Below are positions 32,420-41,936 of a DNA stretch of 45,483 nt, one piece after another. Every line of letters begins with the position of its first letter. The stretch's first letter is position 1. Source of the DNA: Candidatus Abyssobacteria bacterium SURF_17. Its GTDB lineage: Bacteria; Abyssobacteria; SURF-5. Both the position numbers and the translations under genes were made by a program. The stretch is taken from positions 1-45,483 of the forward strand of contig QZKI01000001.1 of assembly GCA_003598055.1 (NCBI GenBank). Reading direction: 5' to 3'. The notes beneath the pieces were generated by a model. It ran no database searches. It was not told the origin of the DNA and saw nothing but the letters and a program-made list of their open reading frames with translations.

Positions 32420-33847
32420 GTGACCAGAGTCAGTGTGAGCGCCGCTCGCGAGCAAGTCCGCTTTGCACTCACCGAACTCGTTTCATTCTATGCGCGGGAA
32501 AAGGGATTCCGGCCCTTGTCCGGGGCGTCAGGGAAATCCAAGAGGAGAGCAAGCAGGCTTTCAGCTCGCACGCGCATCCCGCATGCAAAGACCGCGGCCT
32601 TTGAGCCCGACCTCATCTGGCTCGATGGTAAGCGGGTAGTATGGAAATTCTATGTATTCCCGGAGCGGGCAACGCTTCGGCGCTTGAATCGAAACATCGA
32701 TTTTGCAGTCCATGCGATTGTGTGCGAGGACTCTGCGGGAAATCTTGGAATCATCGAGCCTTCTCAGTTCTTGAGTCATATGAGCGCTGTATCCTCGGCT
32801 GCCGAACAAGAGAAGGTGCGCTCGTTGACGCGAGACATTGCTTCGGTTTCGATTCCCTATCCCGATTTCCACTTCAAAGGCACAGTGCGAAAGAATTCCG
32901 AGTTCGTCAAAGACCACTTCTCACTTTGCATTCAAACGGGGTTTGTCCACAAGCCTGCTCCGGGTCAGTTCCTGCAAGTTCTGTGCGACCCCGGGCCTCA
33001 CGACGAATCAACCCGGTACCGAAGCCACCGGTATAGTGATGGACGCTGGCCCACGTTACGGGGAATCGAATTACTCGACAAGCGACCATTCCTGCGTAGG
33101 CCCTTCAGCATCGCATCCTACGGGCCGCCGCACTCGACAAGAAGAACCGGAGATGCACATTTCGGCGCAGAGTGGATGCACCTCATCCACTGGGTGCAAT
33201 CGGAGTTCGAGATTATCTACCGACGGCTTCCTGAAGGCCCGGGAACGACGGCGCTTGCGCGAGACAAGGCGGGCGATACGATTGATATCGTCGGCCCGCT
33301 TGGCAGGGGGTTCACCATCTCTCCGCTTCCCAAGGTCGCCCTTTTGGTCGGCGGGGGCATCGGGTCGCCGCCGCTTGTGTTCCTGGCCAACGAACTTCTG
33401 CGAAACGGAGTGGAAGCACATGTATTTCTGGGGGCGGTCACGGCGTCGAAGATTCCTTTTCGGCTCACGGGGGAGGCAGGAAATCGCATCGCGCGATTTG
33501 AGCGCATGGGGATTTCGCCCGTCGTATCCACCGACGATGGAAGCGCTGGACGTCGCGGACTTGTCACGGAGGCGCTTGTGGAATATCTCGAAAAAGAATG
33601 GGGCCCTTCGTCGGCAATAAAGATATTTGCCTGCGGTCCCAGACCGATGCTGGCTGCGCTCGACGGCATCGCTGGCCGCTACAAGCTGCCGTGCGAGGCG
33701 CTGTTGGAAGAACGGATGGCGTGCGGATTCGGTGCGTGCATCTCTTGTGTGTGCGCGGTTAAGGAGCCCGGTCAGAAGGCGCGATTCACGCGCATTTGCA
33801 CTGAAGGGCCGGCTTTCGATGTGGCGACGGTGATGTGGCATGCCTAA
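32420..33847 (+). CDS. pyrK: PyrK-like dihydroorotate dehydrogenase electron-transfer subunit with N-terminal extension
   Basis: A 475-residue protein, about 200 longer than usual PyrK. From about residue 152 it is a ferredoxin-reductase-type FAD/NAD module: [25 protein letters not shown] (FAD), [20 protein letters not shown] (NAD), and C-terminal [20 protein letters not shown] plus a later Cys for the [2Fe-2S] centre. It passes electrons from PyrD to NAD. The first 150 residues are not part of normal Pyr[21 protein letters not shown] and [20 protein letters not shown] look like a small alpha/beta domain that I do not recognise. An insertion of about 25 residues ([17 protein letters not shown]) precedes the FAD motif. 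The start is a GTG without a good ribosome site. It overlaps pyrD by eight bases. Confidence 0.85.
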   Translation: MTRVSVSAAREQVRFALTELVSFYAREKGFRPLSGASGKSKRRASRLSARTRIPHAKTAAFEPDLIWLDGKRVVWKFYVFPERATLRRLNRNIDFAVHAIVCEDSAGNLGIIEPSQFLSHMSAVSSAAEQEKVRSLTRDIASVSIPYPDFHFKGTVRKNSEFVKDHFSLCIQTGFVHKPAPGQFLQVLCDPGPHDESTRYRSHRYSDGRWPTLRGIELLDKRPFLRRPFSIASYGPPHSTRRTGDAHFGAEWMHLIHWVQSEFEIIYRRLPEGPGTTALARDKAGDTIDIVGPLGRGFTISPLPKVALLVGGGIGSPPLVFLANELLRNGVEAHVFLGAVTASKIPFRLTGEAGNRIARFERMGISPVVSTDDGSAGRRGLVTEALVEYLEKEWGPSSAIKIFACGPRPMLAALDGIAGRYKLPCEALLEERMACGFGACISCVCAVKEPGQKARFTRICTEGPAFDVATVMWHA

Positions 33848-34802
33848 GCTTCCAAATTTGCGGGTAAACGTCGGCGGCATCGAGATGAAGAACCCCGTTG
33901 TCGCAGCTTCGGGCACATTCGGGTATGGGCTTGAGTTCTCGCGATTCGTCGACCTTTCGCGCCTGGGCGCGTTCGTGACGAAAGGAGTCTCGAGCAGACC
34001 GTGGCCCGGCAACCGCCCTGCGCGAATCGTTGAAACCAGGGCAGGAATGCTGAACGCAATAGGTTTGCAGAACGTCGGCATCGAGGCCTTCCTTACGGAC
34101 AAGCTGCCTCGGATTCGCAAGCTCGATACCGCGATCATCGTGAACATCGTCGGCCGGGAGATAGACGAATATGTTGCAGTTGCGAAGAAACTGAGCGGGC
34201 AAGATGGGGTTGCCGGCATTGAGCTGAACATTTCTTGCCCGAACATCAAGCAGGGAGGCATCTCGTTCGGCCAGAACCCGAACCTCTCGGCTGAGGTCAC
34301 GCAGGCAGTGAAAAACGCAGCCCCGAAGAAACCACTCATTGTTAAGCTAACGCCGAACGTGACTGACGTTGCGGCAATCGCGCTCGCCGTCGAGCGGGGC
34401 GGCGCCGATGCGGTGTCTCTCATCAATACACTTACCGGCATGGCCATTGACATAGACGCTCGGCGGCCGGTGCTGGCAAATATCACCGGGGGTCTTTCCG
34501 GTCCCGCTATCAAGCCGGTGGCGCTCAGAATGGTGTGGCAGGTCGCCCGCACGGTCAAGATTCCTGTCATCGGCATCGGAGGAATCTCCTGCTGGCAGGA
34601 TGCGGTTGAATTTCTCATAGCGGGCGCGACCGCGGTTGCGGTCGGCACTGCCAACTTCATCAATCCAAAAGTTACGATCGAGATCATTGAGGGAATCGAG
34701 CGCTATCTCGTTAAGCATAAAATGCGCGATGTGTACCAACTCATAGGAAGCCTCGTCACGGATGAGCCTAACACCCAAAGAACGCCTGATTGTTGCACTT
34801 GA
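33840..34802 (+). CDS. pyrD: Dihydroorotate dehydrogenase B, catalytic subunit
   Basis: A 320-residue FMN enzyme of pyrimidine synthesis that oxidises dihydroorotate to orotate. [20 protein letters not shown] is the N-terminal barrel strand. [15 protein letters not shown] (about residues 129-143) has the catalytic Cys of class 1B enzymes. [24 protein letters not shown] and [20 protein letters not shown] with VGTANF bind FMN phosphate. Class 1B needs PyrK, which is encoded directly upstream. The last 13 codons overlap pyrF, and the tail [14 protein letters not shown] is probably not conserved. Confidence 0.95.
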   Translation: MPKLPNLRVNVGGIEMKNPVVAASGTFGYGLEFSRFVDLSRLGAFVTKGVSSRPWPGNRPARIVETRAGMLNAIGLQNVGIEAFLTDKLPRIRKLDTAIIVNIVGREIDEYVAVAKKLSGQDGVAGIELNISCPNIKQGGISFGQNPNLSAEVTQAVKNAAPKKPLIVKLTPNVTDVAAIALAVERGGADAVSLINTLTGMAIDIDARRPVLANITGGLSGPAIKPVALRMVWQVARTVKIPVIGIGGISCWQDAVEFLIAGATAVAVGTANFINPKVTIEIIEGIERYLVKHKMRDVYQLIGSLVTDEPNTQRTPDCCT

Positions 34803-35487
34803 TTATCCTTCTGCCGAGCAGGCACTGAAATTCGTCGAGCAGATGGGCGACTCCGTCATCTTCTATAAAGTCGGACTCGAGCTCTTCTCGGCGGCCGGAC
34901 CGGACATCGTTACTCGTCTCAAATCTTTGGGGAAAGCGGTCTTTCTGGACATGAAGTTCCATGACATCCCGAATACCGTCGCCGGAGCGGCAGCAAGAGC
35001 GGTCGCGATGGGCGCCGACATATTCAACGTGCACGCGCTCGGTGGAATGGCAATGATGCGCGCCGCCGCTGCGGCAGCCTCGGAGGCTGCAAGCAGACTA
35101 GGCGTGAAACGCCCCACCGTCCTGGCTGTGACGGTGCTCACGAGTATGGACCGCGAGGCTCTGGAGCGCGAGGCAGGGATTCATGTGGGCGAAGGAATTG
35201 GCACGTTCGTGGCTGCGAAGGCCCGGCAGGCAAAGGAGGCGGGGCTTGACGGCGTCGTCGCTTCCCCGCATGAAGTCTCTGACGTGCGCTCCGTTTGCGG
35301 CAACGACTTCGAGATAATCACGCCTGGCGTGAGACCTGCATGGGCATCTTCCGACGACCAGAAACGAGTTGCGACTCCCTTCGAGGCGCTCAAGATGGGC
35401 GCTGACCGTATTGTCATCGGCCGCCCGATCACGAGAGCGAAAAACCCTCATGAGGCAGTCGAGAGGATTCTTGCCGAAATCGGCTAA
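34762..35487 (+). CDS. pyrF: Orotidine 5'-phosphate decarboxylase
   Basis: A 241-residue TIM-barrel enzyme that makes UMP from [23 protein letters not shown] starts the barrel, and [18 protein letters not shown] carries the catalytic Lys-Asp array (D-X-K-X-X-D). [20 protein letters not shown] and [20 protein letters not shown] are the phosphate-binding strands. The ATG at 34762 lies 41 bases inside pyrD, an unusually long overlap but in keeping with the tight operon. All catalytic residues are present. Confidence 0.96.
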   Translation: MSLTPKERLIVALDYPSAEQALKFVEQMGDSVIFYKVGLELFSAAGPDIVTRLKSLGKAVFLDMKFHDIPNTVAGAAARAVAMGADIFNVHALGGMAMMRAAAAAASEAASRLGVKRPTVLAVTVLTSMDREALEREAGIHVGEGIGTFVAAKARQAKEAGLDGVVASPHEVSDVRSVCGNDFEIITPGVRPAWASSDDQKRVATPFEALKMGADRIVIGRPITRAKNPHEAVERILAEIG

Positions 35488-35501
35488 AGGACGTGTTCCT
35501 C

Positions 35502-36104
35502 ATGCCTTCACGAAAACCGGCACCTGAAAAACTGTCCCCAAAGGAAGTGCTGGAACTGTTCGAGCAGAAGGGAGCGCTGCTTAGCGGTCATTTCCTGCTT
35601 ACATCCGGTCTTCATAGTGAAAGGTATCTGCAGTGCGCAATCGTCTTGCAGTATCCACAGCTCGCCGAACGACTCGGCTCCGCGCTGGCGCAGAGATTTT
35701 CAGGAGTGAAAATTGATTGTGTCGTCGGCCCCGCGATTGGAGGCATAGTCATCGCACATGAAGTCGCGCGCGCTCTCGGCGTGAGGGCGATGTTCATGGA
35801 ACGCGAATCGGGTTCAATGACTCTCAGGCGCGGATTCATGGTCACGGAAGGCGACCGCATATTAGTTGTCGAAGACGTGACCACTACGGGTGGCTCCGTC
35901 AAGGAAGTCATCAGCACCTTAGGCAATGCGGGCGCATCCGTCGTCGGCGTCGGTGCGCTTATCGACCGCAGCGGCGGAAAAGTCGAGTTCGGCGTTCCAT
36001 TCAAACCATTGGCGCGAGTACAGGTGACGACGTTCAGCAAGGAAGCGTGCCCGTTGTGTCGGCGCGGCATTTCACTCTATAAGCCGGGTAGCCGCAAGGC
36101 CTGA
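35502..36104 (+). CDS. pyrE: Orotate phosphoribosyltransferase
   Basis: A 200-residue enzyme that joins orotate and PRPP to give OMP. GHFLLTSGLHSERYLQCAIV is the N-terminal signature, and ILVVEDVTTTGGSVKEVIST (about residues 125-144) is the PRPP-binding loop. The tail ACPLCRRGISLYKPGSRKA with a Cys-X-X-Cys is seen in a subset of bacterial PyrE proteins. The start at 35502 follows AAAGGA by ten bases; a GTG three codons earlier is less likely. It lies 14 bases after pyrF and completes the pyrK-D-F-E order. Confidence 0.95.
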   Translation: MPSRKPAPEKLSPKEVLELFEQKGALLSGHFLLTSGLHSERYLQCAIVLQYPQLAERLGSALAQRFSGVKIDCVVGPAIGGIVIAHEVARALGVRAMFMERESGSMTLRRGFMVTEGDRILVVEDVTTTGGSVKEVISTLGNAGASVVGVGALIDRSGGKVEFGVPFKPLARVQVTTFSKEACPLCRRGISLYKPGSRKA

Positions 36105-36118
36105 AGGAATCTGGGGAA

Positions 36119-36673
36119 ATGGGACGCGAATATCCGGCGCAATACAGCAAGACTTCGCGGCTCAATGATGGGACGGAGATATTCCTTCGCCCGATAAAGC
36201 CGACGGATGATTCCCTGCTGGTCGAGATGTTCAACGGGCTTTCGAAGAAAACCATCCAACTCCGTTTCTTCTCGACCTTGAAGTACATGCCGAAAGAGCA
36301 GCTCGAGCGGTTCACCCGCGTTGACTACGAAAAACAAATGGCCATCGTCGCGCTCGTTCGTGAAGGCGAGAGGGAGTGGATGGTTGCAGTGGGACGTTAC
36401 ACTCTCGATGAGAAGGAAGAGGGTGCGGCGGAATTCGCGATTGTTGTTCAAGACGCCTATCAGGGCCGTGGCATCGGCACCGAGGTTCTCTGGCATCTCG
36501 CCCACGTGGCGAAACTGCAGAACGTGCGCGTCATTATTGGTTACATCATGGATGAGAACACGCGCATGTTTGCCGTGCTAAAACGCAGCGGCCTCACAAT
36601 GACACGGAGACACTGGGACAGAGGAATCACGCGAGTGGACATTCCCATAGATGAGAACGTGCAGATACAATAG
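36119..36673 (+). CDS. GNAT family N-acetyltransferase
   Basis: A 184-residue acetyltransferase. TEIFLRPIKPTDDSLLVEMF opens the fold, AAEFAIVVQDAYQGRGIGTE (about residues 102-121) holds the acetyl-CoA-binding QGRGIG, and NTRMFAVLKRSGLTMTRRHW is the C-terminal part. The N-terminal layout (DGTEIFLRPIKPTDD ... STLKYMPKEQLERFTRVDY) is that of GNAT domains linked to protein lysine acetylation (Pat-like). Here the domain stands alone with no CoA-ligase or cyclic-nucleotide domain. It lies 14 bases after pyrE and is probably co-transcribed. Substrate unknown. Confidence 0.88.
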   Translation: MGREYPAQYSKTSRLNDGTEIFLRPIKPTDDSLLVEMFNGLSKKTIQLRFFSTLKYMPKEQLERFTRVDYEKQMAIVALVREGEREWMVAVGRYTLDEKEEGAAEFAIVVQDAYQGRGIGTEVLWHLAHVAKLQNVRVIIGYIMDENTRMFAVLKRSGLTMTRRHWDRGITRVDIPIDENVQIQ

Positions 36674-36715
36674 CGGCTCACGCGAGTGGAGGACAATTTG
36701 TCGTTGTGGGGGACG

Positions 36716-38119
36716 TTACCTGCCCTGTCCGACGAGACATCGCTTCCGACAATAGTGGCCGAGAATCAACACAAAACCTGCCCAACTAGCAGCGATCATG
36801 CCTGCAATGATTAGCACAGTCGTCGGAAAAGAAAACTCCAGTCTTAAACCAAATGGCACGCTTAGCATCACCATAGCTACAGCGATCATCGTTACCGCCA
36901 TCGTCAGTATCCTCTTGTTTGCGAATAATGTAGCAACAAGAAGGACTATCGGCATAAGAATGAGAACGAGGTACGATTTTTTCGGGTCAATGAAGTGAAA
37001 AGTGTACGTAGTGCCCTCCCAAGATAGGTCAGGCATTACCATGCTGAGGGGGATTGTCATCGCCGCTACCATCGCGACTGCGATTGCCGCCAGGAACGTC
37101 ACTGCGAATCCCGAAACAACGGCGCTATAATATTTCTCAGTGCGCCCGCTTGAGAGTAATATGCTGCGGTGTGGGATCAGGTCCACTTGAGCTGTCCCAA
37201 AGACGGGAAAGATAAACAGCAGGTTGGCCATTGGGGTGTCACCCATGTAGCCAAACCCTACGGCTGCCGCTAACAGTGACGCCGCGTACATCCACATCCA
37301 CCACCAGGGGCCGAGATATCTTCCAGATATGACGTATAGATTTCCGAGTACATGTCGATTTCCGCCGAGAGGACTGCACGCTTTCATCCTTGCGACAAAG
37401 AAATCACCCGCACGGTCAAGACCGGTGTGGCTTTTCCCGGAGCGTCTCAAAGCGAGTCTTCTCTGCCAATACTTCTGTGTCTTTGCCGTGTTCCATGTGT
37501 CAGCAAATCCAAGTAGATGCTCGCCGCAAAACCTGCGTGCCAGCGTGTCGCCGTCAAGTAATTTCCATGAGATTGCGCATGCCAGTATTCCCGCCACGAT
37601 TAGCTGCAGTGTGTAAGAAATGATTACATACGCTGCCGATATCTGGTACTCGAACGTGAACATCACCACAAAAAAGAACCCTATCAGAGCCATACCCGCA
37701 GGACCTTTCGAGGCAAATACAAACCATACAGCCAACAAGTAGGAGGTGATCCCGACAAAGCTCGCTGCTATAATCACGAAGAGAGAATGGGAGGAATCCA
37801 TGGCGGGTCGCCAAAACGCAGCGATTCCGAGCAAGAGATTCAAGATAAGTCCTATTCCCAAGATGAAAAGCTTTGGTACCCGCCTGTGGTTTGGCAAGCA
37901 ATACGAGAACGGTTTTGCCAAGACATCTCTCTGCACACCAGCCGCCAAAGTCCCAAGGAAGAAACTAATGAGAAAGAATCCGGGAAAGCTTCCCGATGGA
38001 CCATAGCGAACCCATGGGGAGAGAAACAGAGGGAATGACCAGAATAACAGGAAAGAATACCATAGCCACAAGCTTCGGCATTGATAGAAATGTCTCAGAT
38101 TGGCCAGCAGGATTTTCAT
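36716..38119 (-). CDS. ABC transporter membrane subunit
   Basis: A 467-residue membrane protein with about ten to twelve transmembrane segments, for example LWLWYSFLLFWSFPLFLSPW and VLILMPIVLLVATLFANKRI. No sequence signature identifies its cargo. Its start overlaps the stop of the ATPase gene (TAATG), so it is the partner subunit. YtrA-type operons of this design are linked to cell-wall-antibiotic or lipid export in other bacteria. The large size suggests a fused or double-length permease. The frame is open to 38215 inside the ATPase gene, but MKILLANLRHF at 38119 is the sensible start. Confidence 0.8.
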   Translation of the reverse strand: MKILLANLRHFYQCRSLWLWYSFLLFWSFPLFLSPWVRYGPSGSFPGFFLISFFLGTLAAGVQRDVLAKPFSYCLPNHRRVPKLFILGIGLILNLLLGIAAFWRPAMDSSHSLFVIIAASFVGITSYLLAVWFVFASKGPAGMALIGFFFVVMFTFEYQISAAYVIISYTLQLIVAGILACAISWKLLDGDTLARRFCGEHLLGFADTWNTAKTQKYWQRRLALRRSGKSHTGLDRAGDFFVARMKACSPLGGNRHVLGNLYVISGRYLGPWWWMWMYAASLLAAAVGFGYMGDTPMANLLFIFPVFGTAQVDLIPHRSILLSSGRTEKYYSAVVSGFAVTFLAAIAVAMVAAMTIPLSMVMPDLSWEGTTYTFHFIDPKKSYLVLILMPIVLLVATLFANKRILTMAVTMIAVAMVMLSVPFGLRLEFSFPTTVLIIAGMIAASWAGFVLILGHYCRKRCLVGQGR

Positions 38120-39024
38120 TATTTCTTCTCGGATACCTGATTGATGACGATCCTGTATATGTCTTCGAGAGGCAAGGGCCGGGCTTCGATTTTGCAGTTG
38201 TGCTCTTGCGCCCATGCCTCCAAATCTTCTTCCGTATAGTTCCGCACCGCCAGTGTCGCGTTTGCGCCTTTTCTTTCACAGGCAATCACGTTATCGAGGT
38301 TCAGCCGAGGAGGCAGTTCACCGTCCAGAGATGTGACCATGACCTTGAGGAATTCCTCTCTCAGGCTGTCAAACGTGCAATCGCGCAATATCCGTCCCTC
38401 ATGCATAATCAAGGCATGGTCAATGACCTTTTCAATGTCGCTCAATATGTGCGATGAAATGATTATGGTGCGGTTTCTATCCTGGATCATTTCGAGCAGC
38501 AAGTCGAGAAATTGGCTGCGGGCTATCGGGTCGAGGGCAGCCGCGGGTTCGTCGAGTATCAGCAATTCCGGCTCAAAGGCGATTGCCAGAAGTATCGCCA
38601 GTCGCTGTCTCTGGCCGGGGGACATGGCGCCTACACGGTCTTTGAGAGAAATCTCAAAATCATCAATGAATTTCGTCTCCAACTCATGATTCCAGTTGTC
38701 GTAGTATGCGCTTACATAGCGGATCAGCTGTCTGACCGTCATCCAATCGAGAAGCTCGCCTTCTTGATGGACGTAGCCAATGCGGGCAAGTTCCTTCGGC
38801 GTCAGCTTGGCCGCGTCTGTGCCGAACGTTGTAATCTCTCCTTCATCGGGAAGATACAGGCCTATGGTGTGCCTCAAAAGCGTGCTCTTGCCTGCGCCGT
38901 TGGCGCCGAGCAGGCCAATGATTGTTCCGCGCGGTATGTCAAGGTCAACTTTGTCGAGCGCCCTCGTTTTCTTAAACCATTTTGAGACTCCCCGCATGCG
39001 CACTATCGAATTGCCGTCTGCCAT
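38119..39024 (-). CDS. ABC transporter ATPase
   Basis: A 301-residue ATPase. The Walker A is GANGAGKSTLLRHTIG (about residues 40-55), the signature is AMSPGQRQRLAILLAIAFEP in place of LSGGQ, and the Walker B is LLILDEPAAALDP. The switch His is in TIIISSHILSD. The C-terminal 75 residues (FLKVMVTSLDGELPPRLNLD onward) form an accessory domain. It overlaps the GntR gene by 22 bases and the permease gene by one base, so all three genes form one operon. Confidence 0.93.
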   Translation of the reverse strand: MADGNSIVRMRGVSKWFKKTRALDKVDLDIPRGTIIGLLGANGAGKSTLLRHTIGLYLPDEGEITTFGTDAAKLTPKELARIGYVHQEGELLDWMTVRQLIRYVSAYYDNWNHELETKFIDDFEISLKDRVGAMSPGQRQRLAILLAIAFEPELLILDEPAAALDPIARSQFLDLLLEMIQDRNRTIIISSHILSDIEKVIDHALIMHEGRILRDCTFDSLREEFLKVMVTSLDGELPPRLNLDNVIACERKGANATLAVRNYTEEDLEAWAQEHNCKIEARPLPLEDIYRIVINQVSEKK

Positions 39025-39419
39025 TTTCCCCTCCGAACGCCAGACTTATGTGCTCTGAAATGTTTCTTGAACAGTTCGATGACTTCGTCTTCCGACACCC
39101 TCAGTTGCAGAGCAGTGACCACTGTCCTGGCAACGACATCCCCCAGCATTTGGCGTTGTATTATGCCTTTCTTTTTCTCTTCGACCCTGGCGACAAAGAG
39201 GCCGACGCCTCGCCTTCTCTCGACGAGCCCTTCGGCCTCCAGAAAAGAATAGGCTTTGCTGACTGTCATAGGGTTAACTTTCAGACGCGCCGCGAGGTCT
39301 CGGACCGGCTCGATTTGCTCGCCTTCTTTCAACCCGTTGGTCATTATCTGCTGTCGGACCTGCCTGATTATCTGGAGATAGATGGGAACGCCGACATGAT
39401 GGTCGATTTCAATAAGCAT
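39003..39419 (-). CDS. GntR family regulator, YtrA type
   Basis: A 138-residue regulator. The winged helix is GVPIYLQIIRQVRQQIMTNG then LAARLKVNPMTVSKAYSFLE and GVGLFVA. The short C-terminal tail of about 65 residues with no ligand-binding domain is typical of the YtrA subfamily, which represses an adjacent ABC transporter operon. A palindrome lies just upstream of the gene, over the -10 box of its promoter. The inducer cannot be read from sequence. Confidence 0.92.
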   Translation of the reverse strand: MLIEIDHHVGVPIYLQIIRQVRQQIMTNGLKEGEQIEPVRDLAARLKVNPMTVSKAYSFLEAEGLVERRRGVGLFVARVEEKKKGIIQRQMLGDVVARTVVTALQLRVSEDEVIELFKKHFRAHKSGVRRGKWQTAIR

Positions 39420-39440
39420 CGGATTTTAGCCCTCTGGCAT

Positions 39441-39466
39441 TACTGTATTAGTTACCTAATACAGTA
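39441..39466. promoter_or_regulatory. GntR/YtrA operator palindrome
   Basis: TACTGTATTAG-TTAC-CTAATACAGTA: perfect 11-bp arms with a 4-base centre. It overlaps the -10 box of the operon promoter and lies 22 bases before the start codon. Confidence 0.88.
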
Positions 39467-39491
39467 TAACCGATTGAGCATGTGTTGTCAA
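39463..39491 (-). promoter_or_regulatory. Sigma-70 promoter of the GntR-ABC operon
   Basis: On the minus strand: TTGACA (39486-39491), 17 bases, TATACT (39463-39468), close to consensus. The -10 box overlaps the palindrome at 39441-39466. Confidence 0.85.
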
Positions 39492-39642
39492 TAAGAAAGT
39501 GCGCCCAAGAGGGTTAATCTTAGCGGTGTAATGTGAAAAGAAGGAAAAGGCGGGCACGGAGCCTGGCCGCCAGGTTTGTGGCAATACGCGGACAGGAAAG
39601 GGAGTAGACATTCCGCACGGCGCGGTATGTTCGCCCACATCT

Positions 39643-41271
39643 TTACAATGTGAAATAGAATGTGGCGCCTTTATCGATGGCTCCTTCGGCCCAGATTCTG
39701 CCACCGTGGCGATGGATGATTCGTTCGACCGTGGCGAGTCCGATGCCGGTGCCCTCGAACTCGGCAGACGTGTGCAGACGTTGAAATGCGCGGAACAGCT
39801 TGTCCTTCTGAGCCATGTCGAAACCAGCACCGTTGTCCCTTATAAAGAAAACGGGCCTATCTTCTGCCTTGACATTCTGTGTGGTCGCATGAGCGACAGA
39901 ACCGAACTCGATTTTCGCGTCGGCGCGTCTCTTCGTGAACTTCCACGCGTTGCCCAGGAGGTTCTCGAGGGCAACTCGCAGCAACTGAGCGTCTCCGTTG
40001 GCAGTCATCCTCGGTTCAATAGTGAATTCAACCCTGCGGTCCGGTTCGCGTTCACGAAGCTGGGCCGTTATCGATTGCGCCAGTGCGCTCAAATCGACAT
40101 CTTGTCGATGGATTTCGCACTGGGTAACAAGCGATAGATTCAGCAAGGCATCGATGACCTGGTTCATCTGGACAGACGAAGCCCGCACGTTTCGAAGGTA
40201 GCGCTTGCCCCGTTCGTCCAGCCTGTCCATATATTCGTCAGACAATACCTCGGTGAAACCTGTGATGTTGTTGAGCGGGGAACGTAAGTCATGAGAGGCG
40301 GAGTACGTGAAGGCCTCGAGTTCCTTATTCGAGGCTTCAAGCTGAACTGTGCGCTCTCTGACTCGCCGTTCGAGTTCCTCGTTTAGTTTTCGCAGTTCAT
40401 CTTCCGCACGCTTGCGGTCGGTTATGTCTCGAACATATTCAATAAAGCCCTTCAACTGTCCCGTCTCGGTATCGAAGAGCGGGAAGGAATAAAGGTCCAC
40501 CCATCCCTCAGCCTGTCCCCCAGGCCCTCGTTTGGGAACAACCTCATGGGCCGCTTCACCGGTTTCAAGAGTTCGACGGGTGGGACACACCCGGCACGTC
40601 TCGTCCCGGCCGCTATACGCTTTATGGCATTTCTTGCCCACAAGCGGCATCGCGTGCGCGTACCAGCGCTCCATGGTGGGATTCACGCGAACAACGGTGA
40701 AATCCTTGTCGAGAATGCTGATTCCGTCCTGAATACTGGCAAAAACGTTCGAGAGGAAGCGTTCCGTCTCTCGCAATGCATCTTCCGACCTCTTGCGCTC
40801 CGTTATGTCCAACGCAAGTGAAATTGCGCCCGCTACACGTCCATCCTTGTCGTAGCGGATCGAATTGTTCCACTCGCACAGGAGAATCTGTCCGCCCTTC
40901 GTCAGATTCTCGTTGATGCTGCGACTCGGCAACCTGCCCTGAAGGAGCGCATCAACAACGACCTCGACCGTGAACCGCGCGCCCTCCGGAATGAGGAACT
41001 CGAAGAAATTCCTCCCGACGACTTCCTCGCGCGACCAGCCGAACATCTGCTCGGCGCGTTTGTTCCAGTCAATAACGCGACAGTCGCGATCCCAAATCAC
41101 AAACGCCAAAGGCGCGATGGTGTAGAGGTCGCGGTATCGCCTCTCGCTCTCCTGCAGCGCTTCCTCGGCAAGCTGTCGGATGCGTTCAGATTGCTCCAAC
41201 TCGGCGATACGCCGACGCGCCTCGTCCAGCTCATTCAGAAGCTGCGCTTTCGTTTTTTCATGTTTTTCCAT
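39643..41271 (-). CDS. PAS-domain sensor histidine kinase
   Basis: A 542-residue cytoplasmic kinase with no membrane segment. After a coiled coil (residues 1-40) come PAS1 (about 45-160, PLAFVIWDRDCRVIDWNKRA) and PAS2 (about 170-285), which contains KKCHKAYSGRDETCRVCPTR, a Cys-rich variant that may bind a metal or respond to redox. A coiled coil leads to the H box SASHDLRSPLNNITGFTEVL, the N box ENLLGNAWKFT, the G1 box RDNGAGFD and the G2 box GTGIGLATVERIIHRHGGRI. The start at 41271 follows GAGG; an ATG four codons earlier is possible. No response regulator is adjacent, so it is an orphan kinase. Signal unknown. Confidence 0.92.
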   Translation of the reverse strand: MEKHEKTKAQLLNELDEARRRIAELEQSERIRQLAEEALQESERRYRDLYTIAPLAFVIWDRDCRVIDWNKRAEQMFGWSREEVVGRNFFEFLIPEGARFTVEVVVDALLQGRLPSRSINENLTKGGQILLCEWNNSIRYDKDGRVAGAISLALDITERKRSEDALRETERFLSNVFASIQDGISILDKDFTVVRVNPTMERWYAHAMPLVGKKCHKAYSGRDETCRVCPTRRTLETGEAAHEVVPKRGPGGQAEGWVDLYSFPLFDTETGQLKGFIEYVRDITDRKRAEDELRKLNEELERRVRERTVQLEASNKELEAFTYSASHDLRSPLNNITGFTEVLSDEYMDRLDERGKRYLRNVRASSVQMNQVIDALLNLSLVTQCEIHRQDVDLSALAQSITAQLREREPDRRVEFTIEPRMTANGDAQLLRVALENLLGNAWKFTKRRADAKIEFGSVAHATTQNVKAEDRPVFFIRDNGAGFDMAQKDKLFRAFQRLHTSAEFEGTGIGLATVERIIHRHGGRIWAEGAIDKGATFYFTL

Positions 41272-41936
41272 GCCGAGCCTCATGAACCAAGCACGGGATC
41301 ATCGGAAACGGCTCAAGGAAGGAAAAGAGACAGGGCAAGTCATTGAGAGCAGCCCGACGGCTTTCGCGCGATGCGCCGCATCTCCGGCGGGCACACGCTA
41401 GGCTAAGTGTAGCCGCAATCCCCTCCTCACCGCGGAAACTACATCATCCCGGGAATAGTGACTTCTCTTAGTGCAATCCGAGAAATCCAAGATGATTATA
41501 CCATAACCGCTGCTATGGTTAAACATGTGACAGACAGTCCGTCCCACGGTTGACAATTGGAGATACCCGTCTGTAAGTGCGAATTCATTCGCACAATGGT
41601 TTCAATCTCTTTGCGCTCATGCCCGACCTTACAAAATCGTGGGACGGGTTCACGGAACCTTATTTCGTGTTGCGATTCCTTATTTGCCTCGTGTTGTTTC
41701 AGTAATAGGGGGCCTGTCCCATCGACGTAACACGCCGCCACGTGTGTAAGGGCCGTTCGTGAACGGCCCCGAGACGCCCCTTTAGAGATTGTGCCGTAAT
41801 TGTAGGGGCGCCCCTCTGTGGGCGCCCGGGCGGCCATCCCGCGAAACGCGGGACCCCTACAAGAATGTCATTCAATATTTGGAATTGCGGGAAAGATTCT
41901 TCATGGTCATTGCGAGCGCAGCAATCTCGGTGTCAT
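41272..41936. repeat. Gene-free stretch with palindromic repeats
   Basis: No gene is seen. It holds the palindrome GTGCGAA-TTCA-TTCGCAC (41577-41594), related to 2009-2033 and 7480-7496. It also holds GGGCCGTTC-GT-GAACGGCCC (41750-41769), a relative of 12796-12817, and a GTAGGGGCG element from about 41800 to 41862 (TGTAGGGGCGCCCCT ... CGGGACCCCTACA). Confidence 0.7.

Noticed and set aside
33071..34687. 538-codon minus-strand ORF
   Set aside because: Antisense of pyrK and pyrD, both with complete motifs. No recognisable protein.
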